From Uloborus plumipes (Eukaryota > Arthropoda > Arachnida > Araneae > Uloboridae): DNA of 64,000 nt. The stretch is taken from positions 1-64,000 of the forward strand of contig JAXGGA010005534.1 in NCBI GenBank assembly GCA_038373865.1. The letters run 5' to 3'. Positions 25,900-38,279 of this stretch are shown piece by piece. The notes under the pieces are model-generated. The model was not told the DNA's origin, ran no database searches, and saw only the letters and a list, made by a program, of their open reading frames with translations. The position numbers were made by a program, and so were the translations under genes. How positions within the stretch are numbered: the first letter of the stretch is position 1; each line of letters opens with the position of its first letter.

Positions 25900-28800
25900 A
25901 TACGCTTCAAACGCAAATTATTTCATTTTAAAATGTCTACTAAACTTTGATTGTAAAGTTGATCAACCTTCTGTGCAATGTGCCCAAAATAGCCCATAGA
26001 TATATCTAAAGATTAAATGAAGTGGATTAGATTGAGCTCCAGATGAAAACTAAAAGCAGAAAAATAGATAAAACCAGAAAATGAGAAAAGGTTGAAGGAA
26101 AAAGGGCAGGAATGACTAAAATTAGAGATAAAACGATAATAAAAATGGGAAGAATAAGAAGGAAAAACAAAGAAAGGCAAAAAAAAAGTTTCTCCGCCTT
26201 TAGAAATTTTTTTTGAGTCAAATAACAAATTAACTAAAATATGTCTACATTAATTACTACATAATCTAAATTCGCAATAATTTAAACTATTGTTTATATA
26301 TATATATATATATATATTATGTTTCAGGGTTTTTTTTTTCTTTTTCTTTTCTCTCTTCTTTTTTTTCTTTTATACTACCTTACTTTAATACTTTGATAGT
26401 GTTCAGCAATAATAAGATAGTATTGATTAAGCTGTAGTAACGTCAAAAGGACAATTAAAAATCATCTTCACCGCAAGTAAAAGAAACTCAAAGTTAAATA
26501 AAAAAGGGGAACATTTGTGATACTGTTGAATTTGTACTGGATTCTATGTTACATAAAAGATTTTGTTACTAAAATCTACTCTTTTTACAAAACTTAAACT
26601 CTCTTTTTTCTTTTTTCTTTTTACCAGGACATGAAAAAAAAAATTTTCTTCAATTTTTGTAACTAATCAACCGTTGGGTAAGGTTAATTCAGTTTTCAAC
26701 ATTTGTTTTCTGGATCATCGCTTAAGCAAATATGATATTGCTACAACACATTTTTGCAGCAATAAACCCATAAAAACCAATTACACTCCTACTCTTGAAA
26801 AACTCTAATGACAATACTCCTGATTAATATTATGTTGAACGTCCCACTGAGTCCAAATATGACCACCGTCTTCTTCGATCACCCACCGTCTTTATCCCCT
26901 GTTTAATAGTACCGCTCCCAACCCTCCCCCATACGTTTTTTTTTTTATTTTTTTTTTAAATCTTTTTCGTTATTTGACAGTTTTATTTATAGCAATTGTT
27001 TTTATCTGTAAGGGAAGGGAGTAGTTTATTAACCGTTATTGTTCTTCAGACGGGCTAGAGAAGTAAAAGGAATAAAAACAAGTTAATATTTTTTTGAAAT
27101 GCTATGTTGAGATGGTGTAAAAATTTAGAAAACATTAAGAAAATATCGAATTTACGTGTTCATTTTATTTCCACGAATTTTCTTTAGAATGGAAACTGAT
27201 TTGTTATGAAATATTCTGTTGGTCAAGGAAATATTAATAAAATGCTTTGTCATTCTGTATCAATATAAATACATTATTTTGATTTAGTTTTTAGTTTCAG
27301 TGCATTGCTAAAAGAACTACCGATAACATGCTATCAAATTGCAGTGTTTTATGACAGTTTAGAAATAAACCATTATGATATAAATAATTACATAAATAAC
27401 TTAACGACATACGTTAACTATATTTCCGACATTTCAATCAGAATTGATTTTATGTACGATATAATTTAGTATTCATGTATTCTGTTAAACTTTTTATGAA
27501 AACTCAAGTCCCACTAATGCTTCAAAGACAATTAACTGCATCATTATACTTTTGAAAAGAGAGCAAAAGTCTCATTTCCCAGCTTATGACACCGTGCAAT
27601 TATATGTCCATTTTCTAATTTTTTTAACGGTGAATCGAAGAAAATTCTAAACATAGAATCCCGGTGCCGGAAACCTGGTTTCTATGTTCAGGATGTATGT
27701 CGAGGAAGTTAAGAACTGTGATTATATACTTTTTGATGTTTCTTAAATGTATTGATTTTCGTTAGAGCCGGGACATACGGATTTAACAATTGAGTTCAAG
27801 CACGCAATGTCTTTCCGGAAAAACCATTCCTTTACTTATACAATAAATTAAAAGAATCATCAGCATCTCATCTTCGGAATAACTGAAGTAGTTTTAGGAA
27901 ATAGAAATTCAGAAAGAAAAAATTCTTTTTGAAGCAAACGAAATAATAGAATTATTGGAATTGCATTCGGGGGGGGGGGGGTGAACTTCATTTGAGGATT
28001 GCAATGCTTAATATGTATTATACAACTTATAAACTTTTTCTATGAGATAACTTTTCTAATATAGGATATAAACTTTTTTTTAAGCAGAAAAATAAAATGC
28101 ATTGCATAAAAGCGGTAGAGTACTGACAAAACTATTTAATACGTGTATTATAAGCCTAAATGCAATACGAAAGTACTATTTACTACATAAATTTTTATAC
28201 TATTAATCGTACTCATACGATTTAAGTTATTGAAATGTAACAGCAAATATAAGTAAATAAAACATTTACCACCTTATTCGCAGAAACGACCACATAGCAC
28301 GGTTTTTTGAATTCAAATTGGTAAATTAATATAATTGGCAGCTTAAAAAAGAAATATTAATATCTTAGTACTTAATGTGCAATAATTTATTTTTAGTAGC
28401 AATTTCCCTGCCATTTTTAGCGTTGTTATTACTATTGCGTTAAAGGATTAACCGAAATTTCTACACCTGAACGTTTTAACAATATTTTTCCGCAGATTTA
28501 CTTTTATTGATTGACGCAGCTAGGACCTAACGCTCACACAGAATCCGAAAACCTATCCAAAGCAATCAACTAAACCCTTTTTAATGATCGACGCATATAT
28601 ACGTTTCTAATGACTCTTTCTCCCTTTCTTTAATTTGCATATCTCTAAAGATCAATATAACAGCCATTCATTTTATTTTTGAAGCAATATAATTTCGTTT
28701 TGTGCCCCTTTCATAACTTATAACCATTCCGCAAATTAATTCCGTTTTGGAGGAGCAGGAGGAGCAACGAGAGTATCCCTTTCTTTCGGTGCGGCAGCTG

Positions 28801-29155
28801 GGGATGACATATCTGCCTCTGAACGTTCACTCTTTGGAAATAATGGCCTTTGATGCACATTCGATTGCTCTTATCTTGAACCTGCAGGAAAAGATCTGGC
28901 TGGAGAAAAATTTTCCTTGCAATTCAATTCAATGAGAATCGTAACTAATTAAGAGCAACCAAAAATTTCGCTCTTCTAAGCTATAAATCAGTAGAAATCA
29001 ATACATATTTACTTTAACTTATGTATGAGTTGACTATGTTTTTTTTTTTTTTTTTTGATAGATTTTTTTAGCGTTTAATCTTCGTTATAAACAGTATACA
29101 TTCATTAATCCAGATCCTACGAAGCTGGACTTCGCTTAATCCGGACAATCATTTT
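25900..29155. other. AT-rich intron 1 DNA, no gene recognised
   Basis: Contains a short TA run at 26298-26316, a weak hairpin at 27650-27688, a G11-12 tract near 27970 and a 62-codon frame of moderate GC at 28747-28935 that I could not assign. Confidence 0.5.
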
Positions 29156-29159
29156 AATG

Positions 29160-29339
29160 TACACGGCGGAAAATGAACTGTTGTTTTTAAAGTATAGAGC
29201 TGGAAGCAGAGGTTTAACAGTAATAAACTTTAAAATTGATAATTCTAGCTTATTACTATAAAATTAACAATTTTACAGTTAATTACCATAAAATTAGCTG
29301 TATTATACTGTAAAAACAGCATTTATTTTTTTCAGTGTA
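29160..29339. mobile_element. Palindromic MITE family, copy 3 (short form)
   Basis: TACACGGCGGAAAATGAACT at the left and TTTTTTTCAGTGTA at the right, with GGAAGCAGAGGTT and two ACAATTTTACAG-type units between. At 180 bp it is one of the shortest copies and shows both ends, each with TA. Confidence 0.7.
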
Positions 29340-29399
29340 CATACTGTATAAACAAACGGCAAATTAGTGCAATAATGTATTTTTGAATAAGGTTTTTTT

Positions 29400-29810
29400 T
29401 TTAATTATTATTATTTATTTATTCATTTTTTATAATTTTTTATTTTTTATTTAATAATTTATTTATTTATTTATTTATTTTTATTTGAGCAATGACAAAT
29501 TGCTACATGTTTTTTTTTTTTTTAACCTAAAGCGTCTGGTAGTGCCCTTTCAGATTGGCACTCTGCCAATCGCCCGTGTCCAGGTGAGCCACCAACCGGG
29601 ACTTGCTCATCGGCCCCTGCAGGTGGCCCATGCAGCACATGGCGGTGCAGAGAGGCAACTGAACGCAGAACACGATAGCGAAGGAGCACACACGAACGCC
29701 TACCGTCCTACACAAGCCACACGCACATACGCACAAACCTATCACACTTCGTAAGTACGAAAACAGAATTTGAATTCGAGATGTCAAAATTCAAATTCCT
29801 TTTTGTTTTA
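29400..29810 (+). repeat. TTTA-rich run followed by GC-rich repeat with 'TTTGAATTCGAGATG' tail, copy 1
   Basis: A TTTA/T-rich stretch (29400-29525) leads into about 230 bp of GC-richer DNA ending AGAATTTGAATTCGAGATGT and CAAAATTCAAATTCCTTTT. The same tail, preceded by a similar GC-rich body with ACACACAAACGTACACACC, occurs at 56765-56995. This looks like the 3' part of a short retroposon; the type is not established. Confidence 0.5.
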
Positions 29811-29874
29811 GTAGTTTCTTCATATTCGGTTATATATTTCGTTCTATTGAATTAAAAACAAAAATTTTACATAG

Positions 29875-32098
29875 TAGGGGAGACCGGGGCAAGATGACGA
29901 GCCGGGCAAGATGACGAATTTCGTATTTTTTTCATTTCCCGCTAGGTAGCAGCCTTAGCTGGTCATTAGAGATTCTTCTATCTATTCTTCGTTCAGCAAT
30001 AGTATAAAGTCGCTGAAATCGCCATTTTCAAGACAGTTCTGAAGTTGTTCTGGTTTACCGCTACCGCGATCTAACTTTTATCCATGTGCAAATAAGCTCT
30101 GATGCAAATACAGGTAAGATTTATTGCTTCTCATTAGTATTAATGTGTACCTTAGTTTAAATACTACCTATTTATATGAATAAGCACCAAATAAACGCAT
30201 TTTTTTATGGAAATAAATACGAATCCTTCAAAAATGGCAGTCTGGGGCAAGATGACGAAACGAAACACGGGGCAAGATGACGAGCTCGTCATCTTGCCCC
30301 ATGTTTCGGAATTTATGAAACTATGTTGCCCCTTCTATTAAGTTCTCTAAATGCTTATTTATAGTTATACTAATATATATACTAATGTATGTAATAATAT
30401 ATTATACTAAGTCCCTCATACCCCCACCCCTCTTCCGAAGAGCCAAACTAATTGTTTGTTAATGATACATATAATGACATTTCAGATATGGTTCGACAAT
30501 ACAAGAAGAAATCCTCAAGAGGAGAATGGAGCAAAGATTCTATGCTGCCCATGGTAATATAAGCTGCCCATGGTAGTCAGTCCTACAGGATTCAGAAGAG
30601 TTTCAAAGATTGTTTCAGCAGAGAGAGGAAGGAATGTAACAATAACTTGTTGCATAAGTGTCACTGGCTTTTACCTGCCACCTTTTCTGATTTTTGCTAG
30701 AAAACGAATGCTTCCTAAACTTATCGAGAAAGCCCCAGCAAGAACTGTAGGTCACTGTAGTGATAATGGCTGGAGTAATGAGGATACTTTTTTTCTCTTT
30801 TTTGCAGCACTTTTACCAACACGTAAAATCAAACAAAGAATCTCCTGTTTTGTTAATCATTGATAATCATAAATCCCACATGACTTTGCAGGCTATATTA
30901 TATTGCAGAGAGAAATTCATTATCATTTTTGGGTCTCCACCCTCTTGATTTGGCAATTTTCGGCCCATTTTAAAATTATTATAGTCAAGCATATGACAAC
31001 TATATGGTCACTCATCCAGGGCAGACCATCACAGATAAAAATGTTGGTGAATTTTTGAGCATAGCTTACTTTAAAGCCGCTACAATTGCAAATGCCGTTC
31101 AAGGTTTTCAAGAATGTTGGATCGAGCCGCAACGATCATGATTTCGCTGCTTCAAAAACAACTGATCTTGATGCTGTTAAAGAGGGAACTGAAAATAATA
31201 GTGCCAACCCCCAGACCCTGTCAGTAAAAAACCACATATAAAAGATCCAGTAGATACAGAATTGATGACAAATTCTGATTCCAGTGCAGAAAAGAAGAGT
31301 TTAAGTGTTTTTGATTTAAAGCCATTGCCAAAAGCACTACAATGTGGCAAAAAAAAGAAAAAAAATGAGTTCAAGTATCTTTACGAGCTCACCCGTCAAA
31401 GAACTGCTAGAAGAAAGCGCCAAACAAAAAGAGAAAAAGGATTGTCTAAAAAAACAGAGGACAGAAGAACGTGAAGCAAAAAAAGGAGTAAGAAAACTCA
31501 AACTTTGTTTCTTTAGCCCGAAGTCAGAAAAAATCAGGCATGGCAACCCAGTGGCATCAACTTCAAAGGATGGTGAAATAAGATGTTCTGCTTGTAAAGA
31601 GGAATATTGTGATCGTCCAACAGAAAAATGGATCCACTGCTGTGAATGCCAAAAGTGGTGGCATGAGGACTGTTCCAATTATTAAAATGGCATTTTTATT
31701 TGCGACTATTGTTAGCTGCACTACTAAACCCTTGTATATATACATTACTTTACAATGCTTAATTTAATGCTTTCTCAGATGTAGAAACCCATTTATCATT
31801 TGTTAAACCATGTAACGTATTTAAAAGATAACAATGTTGCGCCTTTTATAGAGTCGTCATCTTGCCCCAAGGCGAAAGTCATCTTGCCCGGTACTGGGGC
31901 AAGATGACGAATTGTTAAGGTTATGAAAACATAAGAAAATCATACCTTTTTTTTAATTTCAAAAAATAATTGGTAATATATTTTAGGATACAAAGGACTA
32001 CTCTAACGCCTCATATAAAAATAATTTTACCATCCTTGAAAATGAGTGAATAATAAGCAACGATTCTTAGCATCGTCATCTTGCCCCGGTCTCCCCTA
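29875..32098 (+). mobile_element. Pogo/Tigger-like DNA transposon, defective, with repeated sub-terminal motifs
   Basis: Ends read TAGGGGAGACCGGGGCAAGA on the left and the exact inverse ending CCGGTCTCCCCTA on the right; TA is the expected target. The 15-bp motif GGGGCAAGATGACGA recurs near both ends (29886, 29904, 30244, 30269, 31855 inverted, 31877 inverted and partial, 31896, 32072 inverted) and forms a perfect 32-bp palindrome at 30269-30300. Total length is about 2.2 kb. It encodes a broken DDE transposase with a PHD-like tail (separate entry). Confidence 0.9.
30488..31685 (+). pseudogene. Broken pogo/Tigger (jerky/CENP-B-type) transposase with C-terminal PHD-like finger
   Basis: A start at 30488 gives MVRQYKKKSSRGEWSKDSM, like the N-terminus of this family. 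It is followed almost at once by TGFRRVSKIVSAERGRNVTI, so most of the helix-turn-helix and CENP-B-like region has been deleted. A frameshift near 30780 leads to LLIIDNHKSHMT, the second catalytic Asp motif; then IFGSPPS, AYDNYMVTHPGQTITDKNVG and AATIANAVQGFQ in other frames. The last part (31344-31685) is a Lys-rich linker and a Cys4-His-Cys3-like pattern, CSACKEEYCD...WIHCCECQKWWHEDC, a PHD finger. Several stops and shifts make it non-functional. The family is clear; the intact coding path is not reconstructed. Confidence 0.85.
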
Positions 32099-32900
32099 TA
32101 TTAGTTTGTTTATATACAAACTAGTTTCTACTGTTACTAATTTGAATGAACTGAATCCTCTCTATTACCGGATTAATATATTTTCTACTGTATCAAAAAC
32201 CAAAATGAGAATAAAATGTCAAAGTGAGTAATTCAGTAATGCGCAATGTAGTCATTATGGATAGACAAATAAACTGTTAGGCAATGGGCACCTTAACCTA
32301 CATAGTTGGCTCTTAGAAAGAGAACGCCTTTGATTTTTTATTTAATAAATGTATTATATACATATTTATAAAATAATTGCATAAATTTATAAATAAATAT
32401 ATTACATTTATAAATAAATATATAAATTAATATTAGCAGCATACAGTAAGAACTGGAAAATCTTACAATTGAAAATTAAATATATTGATTCAATGTTTCC
32501 CATTCTATTTTTTTTTTCTTCTTCCTTTTTTAATTACATTCTGGAAAGTGCAGTATATTTCTCCGAAAAAAAAATAAAATTAGAGTCATGAGACCAAAAA
32601 ATGTAGTTCATGCCTATAAGTTACTACTGATTGCGGTACTACTAATTAATAATTATTACAACAAACTATAGTAAAAATCTTAAGGAATTAATTAATTTTG
32701 TCAGAATTCATGCATTATTCATGCTTTGTCAGATTTAAAACACATTTATGTCAGGTGTTGAATGGAAGGGCATTAATTTAATAGATAAGAAAATGGGAGA
32801 GCTGTTAAGTTTACAAAGCATTTGTGGCATAGTTTACAAAGCATTTATTTAATACGTTTAACGAGATAACGAAATTAATTACACATAACTATGTTATTTT

Positions 32901-32969
32901 AACGTGATGAAAATATAATGTATAACGTGACAATAATATAATGTGCAACATGATAATAATATAATATGA
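32901..32969 (+). repeat. Three tandem 23-bp units
   Basis: Units begin AACGTGATGAAAATATAATG, AACGTGACAATAATATAATG and AACATGATAATAATATAATA, each 23 bp. Confidence 0.8.
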
Positions 32970-33526
32970 ACAAATGTCAAGTGGATTTCATAGCCAGTGC
33001 TTTAAATTAACATGCTGTTAAATAAACTGTCGTTCATATACTAGTTTAACACTAGAATGAATACAGTTTTCGTATGCACAGAGATACGGCGGGGTAATTT
33101 TGACCCTCGCGAAAGGTATATGCATAAAGTGATGCAAACTATTTGGATATTTTACAAAATAATATAGACTAACATTTTTACTATAGTTACAGTTAATTTT
33201 AAAGGACACAAAATTTTTTAAGAAATTTAATGAAATATTTATTTTATTTTCACCGCTTTTTATAAGGCTGCTGAAAAAAGAACTAATGTTTCGGTTTCGA
33301 TAAATTGCATTTCAAAAAAAAAACAATGAAATCAATAAAAAGGTACCGACATCTTTTCTGAAAAAAGAATAATCTCAAGCAAATAAACAGATTAGTATGA
33401 ACTTTTTTGGACAAAGAGAGGGAACAAAATTCTTAAGGGCAGAAATTTACATTCAAGCTAGTCTCTTATTTTCCGAGTACAATATATACGCTACAGCTGT
33501 AGCAAACATTTAAAATAGTTTTTAAT

Positions 33527-33567
33527 ATGCGAATGTGTCAATAGTTTTATAGTTGACACATTCGCAT
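33527..33567. repeat. Perfect hairpin, 15-bp stem, 11-nt loop
   Basis: ATGCGAATGTGTCAA pairs exactly with TTGACACATTCGCAT around TAGTTTTATAG. Not near any gene; origin unknown. Confidence 0.7.
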
Positions 33568-34220
33568 TTCATTGTCTAATATTTCTGAAATGCCTCCCCT
33601 CCCCTCATTTTTCATTGAGGGTGGGGGTTAAGGAAGGGAATGTACTCATTAATTCACCTACTTCTATCCGCTTGGAGCGGTCGCGAGCTCGTTTTTGCTC
33701 GATATATATTTTCATTCAAATTATTCTGTTATAAACACAATTCAAATATCATCTACTGATACTCGTCTCACGCAGAAATCTAGAATTATTGACTAATAAG
33801 TCCAAACTATTAAAGAAGATGTGTACCGGCCAGCGGTGTGATAAAACTTTCAAGGAGTATTTATTTGATATTTTGTCCCAGAATCCAACAAATTGTATAG
33901 CATTATTTTAAGTTGTCACTGCATCATGAGCTTCATGCTCATTAGATTCACATTACGTCGTTAAAAAGGGCATACTGAAGAAAATTCAATTATTTTTATT
34001 CACCTTGGTGTTATTTTAGAAATCTGCTTTCGTGTTTTATGACAAGAGAAAAAAAATCGTTTCTTTATTTTTGAAACTAGGTGGGAGTCGTAAGGTATTG
34101 TTCAAGAATAGTTGAATTCCTTTGTCTTATTTTCCTCGTTAACATATTCATTCGTATAACATTTTTGTTGATTTTTTTAAACGTCTGAGTGGTTAAAGTT
34201 TGCAAATACTTTGTGCTATT

Positions 34221-34484
34221 GATGTAGAGAAAATTACAACGTTAATAAGGCATAAATGAGCAGGGCTACTGCGGACACGTGTTTCGGCGTTGCAAGGAAT
34301 GCCTTTTTCAATGCAAAAAATTTTGAGCTTATGGATGCACAGACATCCGACTAAAGTCGGAGATGTCTGTGCATTCATAAGCTTTTTTTTTGCATTGTAA
34401 AAGACTTTCTTGTAATGCCGAAACACGTATCTGCGGTATCCCTGCTTATTTGTGTCTTATTAATGTTGTAATTTTCTCTACGTC
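34221..34484. mobile_element. Foldback element, about 130-bp arms with almost no loop
   Basis: Arms run from GATGTAGAGAAAATTACAAC to GTTGTAATTTTCTCTACGTC and meet at CCGACTAAAGTCGG near 34350. Each arm carries GACACGTGTTTCGGCGTTGC or its inverse. It is nearly a single long palindrome, non-coding. The short open frames over both arms are mirror images and not genes. Related arm fragments lie at 5963-6060 and 7154-7200. Confidence 0.85.
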
Positions 34485-36435
34485 TGAGTGTTTGTTGAAA
34501 CTAATTAAAAATTCGCATTTACTGCTACACTTGTTTAACTGCCCAATATTCCTAAAGTCGTTGCAAAACTTTTCATCAAAATATGAATTTTTATAGAGAA
34601 ACATTTTCCCTGGTCATTGACAGTCCAGAAAGAAAAAAATTTTTTTTTTCCTCTTTTGGTTTCCAATTATTCTTTATCGAATGCATCTCATTTCTGAGTC
34701 ATTTACTTTTATCTCGTTAAATGGAAAAATAAAATAAAAGGCATATTTTGCATTGGATTTACTGTTCTAATATGCAGATCACAAACTGCAAGAAAGCATT
34801 ATGACCCGCAGTGCGATAATGGAACATCATTTTATTCAAATCTCCCATTTTCTTTCCATTTATTCTATTTTCCAGAGAGAGGCGAAAAATAGGACCGAAT
34901 AAGAAACTGAGACAGCGTTTTTTTTCTTACAACTTATCTCTTCTTTTTTTTTTGCTTTGTGTGCGTTTTTCAGCGGATTTAAAATCCTCTATGTGCTGAT
35001 GCAGGAATGAGGCCAAAAAGAGTGCATTTTTCATATCAATAAATTTTCTGCTTTAAATTTTGAGAAAATAACCTTCGGTTTAGTTACTACTAAAGCCACA
35101 TATTGGAAAATGTTTAGCATATTTTAAAAACTGCATAATATAAATGAAAAAAAAACTTAAAATATAGACAATATATTTGGGTTGAGAGCATTAACTTGTA
35201 AAAGTTACATTAAAAAACTTTGCCTATACTGTATTATTTGAGAATCAAGCTAGTTACTACACCCCCCCCCCTCCCGATACTATCTCATGCTTTTTATTTT
35301 AATTATTTTATTTATTTATTTATTTTTTATTTTCATTTATTTATTTATTTATTTATTATTTATTTGACATGGGATGCTATTGGCACCACTAAAAGGTATG
35401 TGGAAATTTAATTTAGTTGTTAGTTACTGTTTAGTTATTATTTATTGTAACTTGAAATATGATCCAAAATTAAAAATAATACGAAATAGGTTTAGTCAAA
35501 TTATACAGTTTTTCATTAACAAGTCAATTTAGATACTGGCAGTGCCTCTGTGTAAGCAAAATCTCAGCGATTCAAGAGTTGAAAATATATTTCTTTTTGC
35601 AACCACAGAAAATAATTACGTTCTGAAATTATCTTAGCATAATAATGACATTCTCTCATTTTTTACATTGAAAGAAAAGACATATTTTCGACGTTGGGAT
35701 GAAGAATAAAATGAGCTAAGAAAATTAAAGTAGATATTCTAACTTTTTCATTTTTTGCTGTTTCAGTATTTTTTCAAATGCGTACCTCCAAAAAAAAGTT
35801 CAGCATGGTTTCATTACTCTTTAAAAAGGCTTAATTTTATTAATACTATCGCTGGAGTTATATTCAAGCCTTCCATGAATACAAAAATACCTAATTATAG
35901 ACAGGTAGTTTTTATGATTAAGGAAAAAAACTATTCTTGTCAAGATACGCAAGATATACTTCAGATCTTCTATTATAGACTTTGCGGTTTTTCTTTGGAA
36001 AAATATTCTCCAAAAGAGTTTCTTATGCATACATATTCAATATAATAAAAGAACGTGAATTTGCCATAAAAATAATTTTGAAGCTTGTTTGGAGGAAGCG
36101 AGTATTTGAGTAAATTGGATGATAATCAAAACAAACTTCTGAATTAGATATTATTTTTCATTCATTTTTAAGCGACTTCCATATTTTATTTTGCTTGCTT
36201 AAGCATCTCATTTTGACATTTAATTAGTTACGACTTGCTAATTTTATTTTCGACAGTCTCATTTCTTTATGATATATTTTCTTTGCTCAAAATTGCCTAT
36301 TGAAGGAAATTTGCACTTAATGTCAGACAAGTGATATATATATATATATTTTTTATTTTTATTTGTTAAACACTTGCAGTAAATAGATCGTTAAGCCACT
36401 TTATTTTTCCCCGGTTAAAATATTTAGTAATAAAT
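34485..36435. other. AT-rich intron 1 DNA, no gene recognised
   Basis: Includes TTTA-type runs (35295-35365), a C10 tract near 35262 and a 96-codon AT-rich frame at 35755-36045 that I cannot assign. A short TA run sits at 36332. Confidence 0.5.
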
Positions 36436-36439
36436 ATAT

Positions 36440-37480
36440 TGGAACAAATCCCAAGCAGATACTCCGATATTTTTCATGACTGAAACTACGACCGGATAAA
36501 CCCAATAAAGGACTGAACTTTCCCATTTGAAAAAATAATAAAATACATTTATTAAAGAGTGAGTGAGTGAGTGCGTGAGTGCACCTACCGACTGCCGTAC
36601 ATTCATTAAAGAATTAGTACGCTTAAAAACCCTTTAATTTGTTTTAGAAGATACACTGCAAAATATGAACTGTTGTTTTTACAGTATAATACTGGCAGCC
36701 GAGGTTCCAATTTTAAACTCTAAAATACACAGTAATAAAATATAAAACTAGCATTTTATAGTTTATTAATGTAAAGATAAAAATTTTACAGTTCATTACT
36801 ATAAAATTAACTGTAGTATACTGTAAAAACATTCATTTTTTACAGTGTAGAAAGAATCCCAAAATTGCAAGTACTGTCTAAAATTTTTTCGTGGGACCTC
36901 CGCTGCATCTGCGCACGCGCGAAGTCTCTTCGGACTTTCTCGAAATAGGGGGAAAAGCAACGAGGAAGTAGTAAACGAACAAAAGCTGAAGGCATCGGGT
37001 AGTGCGCATCCTAAACCTATCTCCCCTTTTTCAGATGGAAGCGTCCGTGGCTCCCAGGCGTACAATACGCAAACAGACAGTATACATCAATTATAACTGT
37101 GTACATACAAATTACGAATAGAAAAAAATAGTGAATGTTGCTTCACTGGACTCTGTATTTCTTCATTAGTTCTACCACCATTCCAGCTGGTATAAATCCC
37201 AATCAGATACTACGATAATTTTATTACTGAAACTTTTTTTCAGATAAAACCAATAAAGAACCTTACTTTTTCATTTTTATGTAAAATGAAATATATCCGT
37301 TACATACATTATATGTTTAAAACCTAATGAAACCATCTAAAGATACAGACTGCCCCACAATTAAAAGTACGTCAGTTATATTTGTGCACATGCGAATTAT
37401 GAACAGAAAAAAAATCTAATGTTTTTTCATACCACACCGTGTCCCCATATACGTTCCAAATCCATTGTAGATTTTCAAAT
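36440..37480. repeat. Diverged direct repeats flanking a MITE
   Basis: CAAATCCCAAGCAGATACTC near 36444 and TAAATCCCAATCAGATACTA near 37192 begin blocks that stay similar for over 100 bp (ACTGAAACT, GATAAAACCAATAAAG, then GACTGCC). A second pair, ATCAATTATAACTGTGTACA near 37085 and GTCAGTTATATTTGTGCACA near 37372, shows that the blocks overlap as an approximately 290-bp tandem pair. The family is not identified. Confidence 0.5.
36652..36849. mobile_element. Palindromic MITE family, copy 4 (intact ends)
   Basis: TACACTGCAAAATATGAACT at the left and TTCATTTTTTACAGTGTA at the right are clear inverted ends with TA on the outside, pointing to a TA-targeting Tc1/mariner-type MITE. The core has CTGGCAGCCGAGGTTCC and two TTTTACAG units. 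198 bp. Confidence 0.78.
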
Positions 37481-37655
37481 AGTCGTCCCCGCTTAATCGG
37501 GTAACGGATAAACGAATACCCCGCTTATACGAATAAAATATCTCGGAACCGATGCCATAGACGCAATGTTAAAGCTCCCCGCTTAATCGAATACCCCGGT
37601 TAATCGAATAATATTTCTTGGAACCGACAGTGTTCGTTTAAGCGGGGCTGACTAC
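37480..37655. mobile_element. Short MITE with 'CCCCGCTTAATCG' ends
   Basis: Left AGTCGTCCCCGCTTAATCGG and right inverse TAGTCAGCCCCGCTTAAACG form TIRs. Internal copies of CCCCGCTTAATCGAATA (37579) and ACCCCGCTTATACGAATA (37518) repeat the motif. Same loose group as 14160-14335. Confidence 0.65.
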
Positions 37656-37917
37656 TAAGGATGGTTTATCTTAAAACATTATTATTAACGAATTTCACTT
37701 TTGATTGCACGAATCCTGTTACGATTATTTTAACATTATATCTTTTATTAGTGAATTGGTTCTTTGGATTGCGCGAAAAAAGTTAGATAGCACTAATGGA
37801 ATCATCATTTTAATTCCGTTCACTTATTAGTGAAATGTTTTTAAAATAACTATGATTTTTAGAAAGATTTGTTGTGAAAATGTGGTGCTGATCTAAAAAA
37901 TTTCCCTTTAATAAATC

Positions 37918-38275
37918 TACACTGTAAAAAATGTATGTTGTTGTTACAGTATAATACAGCTAATTTAATAGTAATAATTGTAAAAATTGCTAATTTTACT
38001 GTAATAAAATGTAAAATTGCTAATTTTACAGCTTAATACCGTGAATTTTAGTTTTAAACTGGTACCTCTTCTGCCATTAGTATACTGTTATGTTTGCAGT
38101 ATAATACAGCTAAATTTTACAGCAATAAACTATAAAATTGCTAACTTTACAGTAAAAAACTAAAATTGCTAATTTTACAGTTTATTACTGTGCAGTTTAC
38201 AGTTTTAAAGTGGAACCTCGGCTGCCAGTATTACACTGTAAAATCAACAATTCATTTTTTGAAGTATACAGAATA
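37918..38275. mobile_element. Palindromic MITE family, copy 5 (double length)
   Basis: Starts TACACTGTAAAAAATGTATG and ends TTACACTGTAAAATCAACAA TTCATTTTTTG. Contains the family block inverted (GGAACCTCGGCTGCCAGTAT near 38212, and GGTACCTCTTCTGCCATTAG near 38061), so two units lie in tandem in minus orientation. Confidence 0.7.
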
Positions 38276-38279
38276 ATAC

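Larger units (their letters stand above)
32100..34220. other. AT-rich intron 1 DNA, no gene recognised
   Basis: Contains AT-rich degenerate repeats (32340-32440), a 23-bp tandem repeat (32901-32969) and a perfect 15-bp hairpin (33527-33567). Confidence 0.5.

Noticed and set aside
27650..27688. Hairpin as a microRNA precursor
   Set aside because: The stem is only about 16 bp with two mismatches and a short loop, below what a precursor would need.
34193..34596. Two similar short proteins on opposite strands
   Set aside because: They are mirror translations of the two arms of the foldback element.
35755..36045. 96-codon frame as a host exon
   Set aside because: AT-rich composition, no domain recognised, and no matching phase with the Ig gene.
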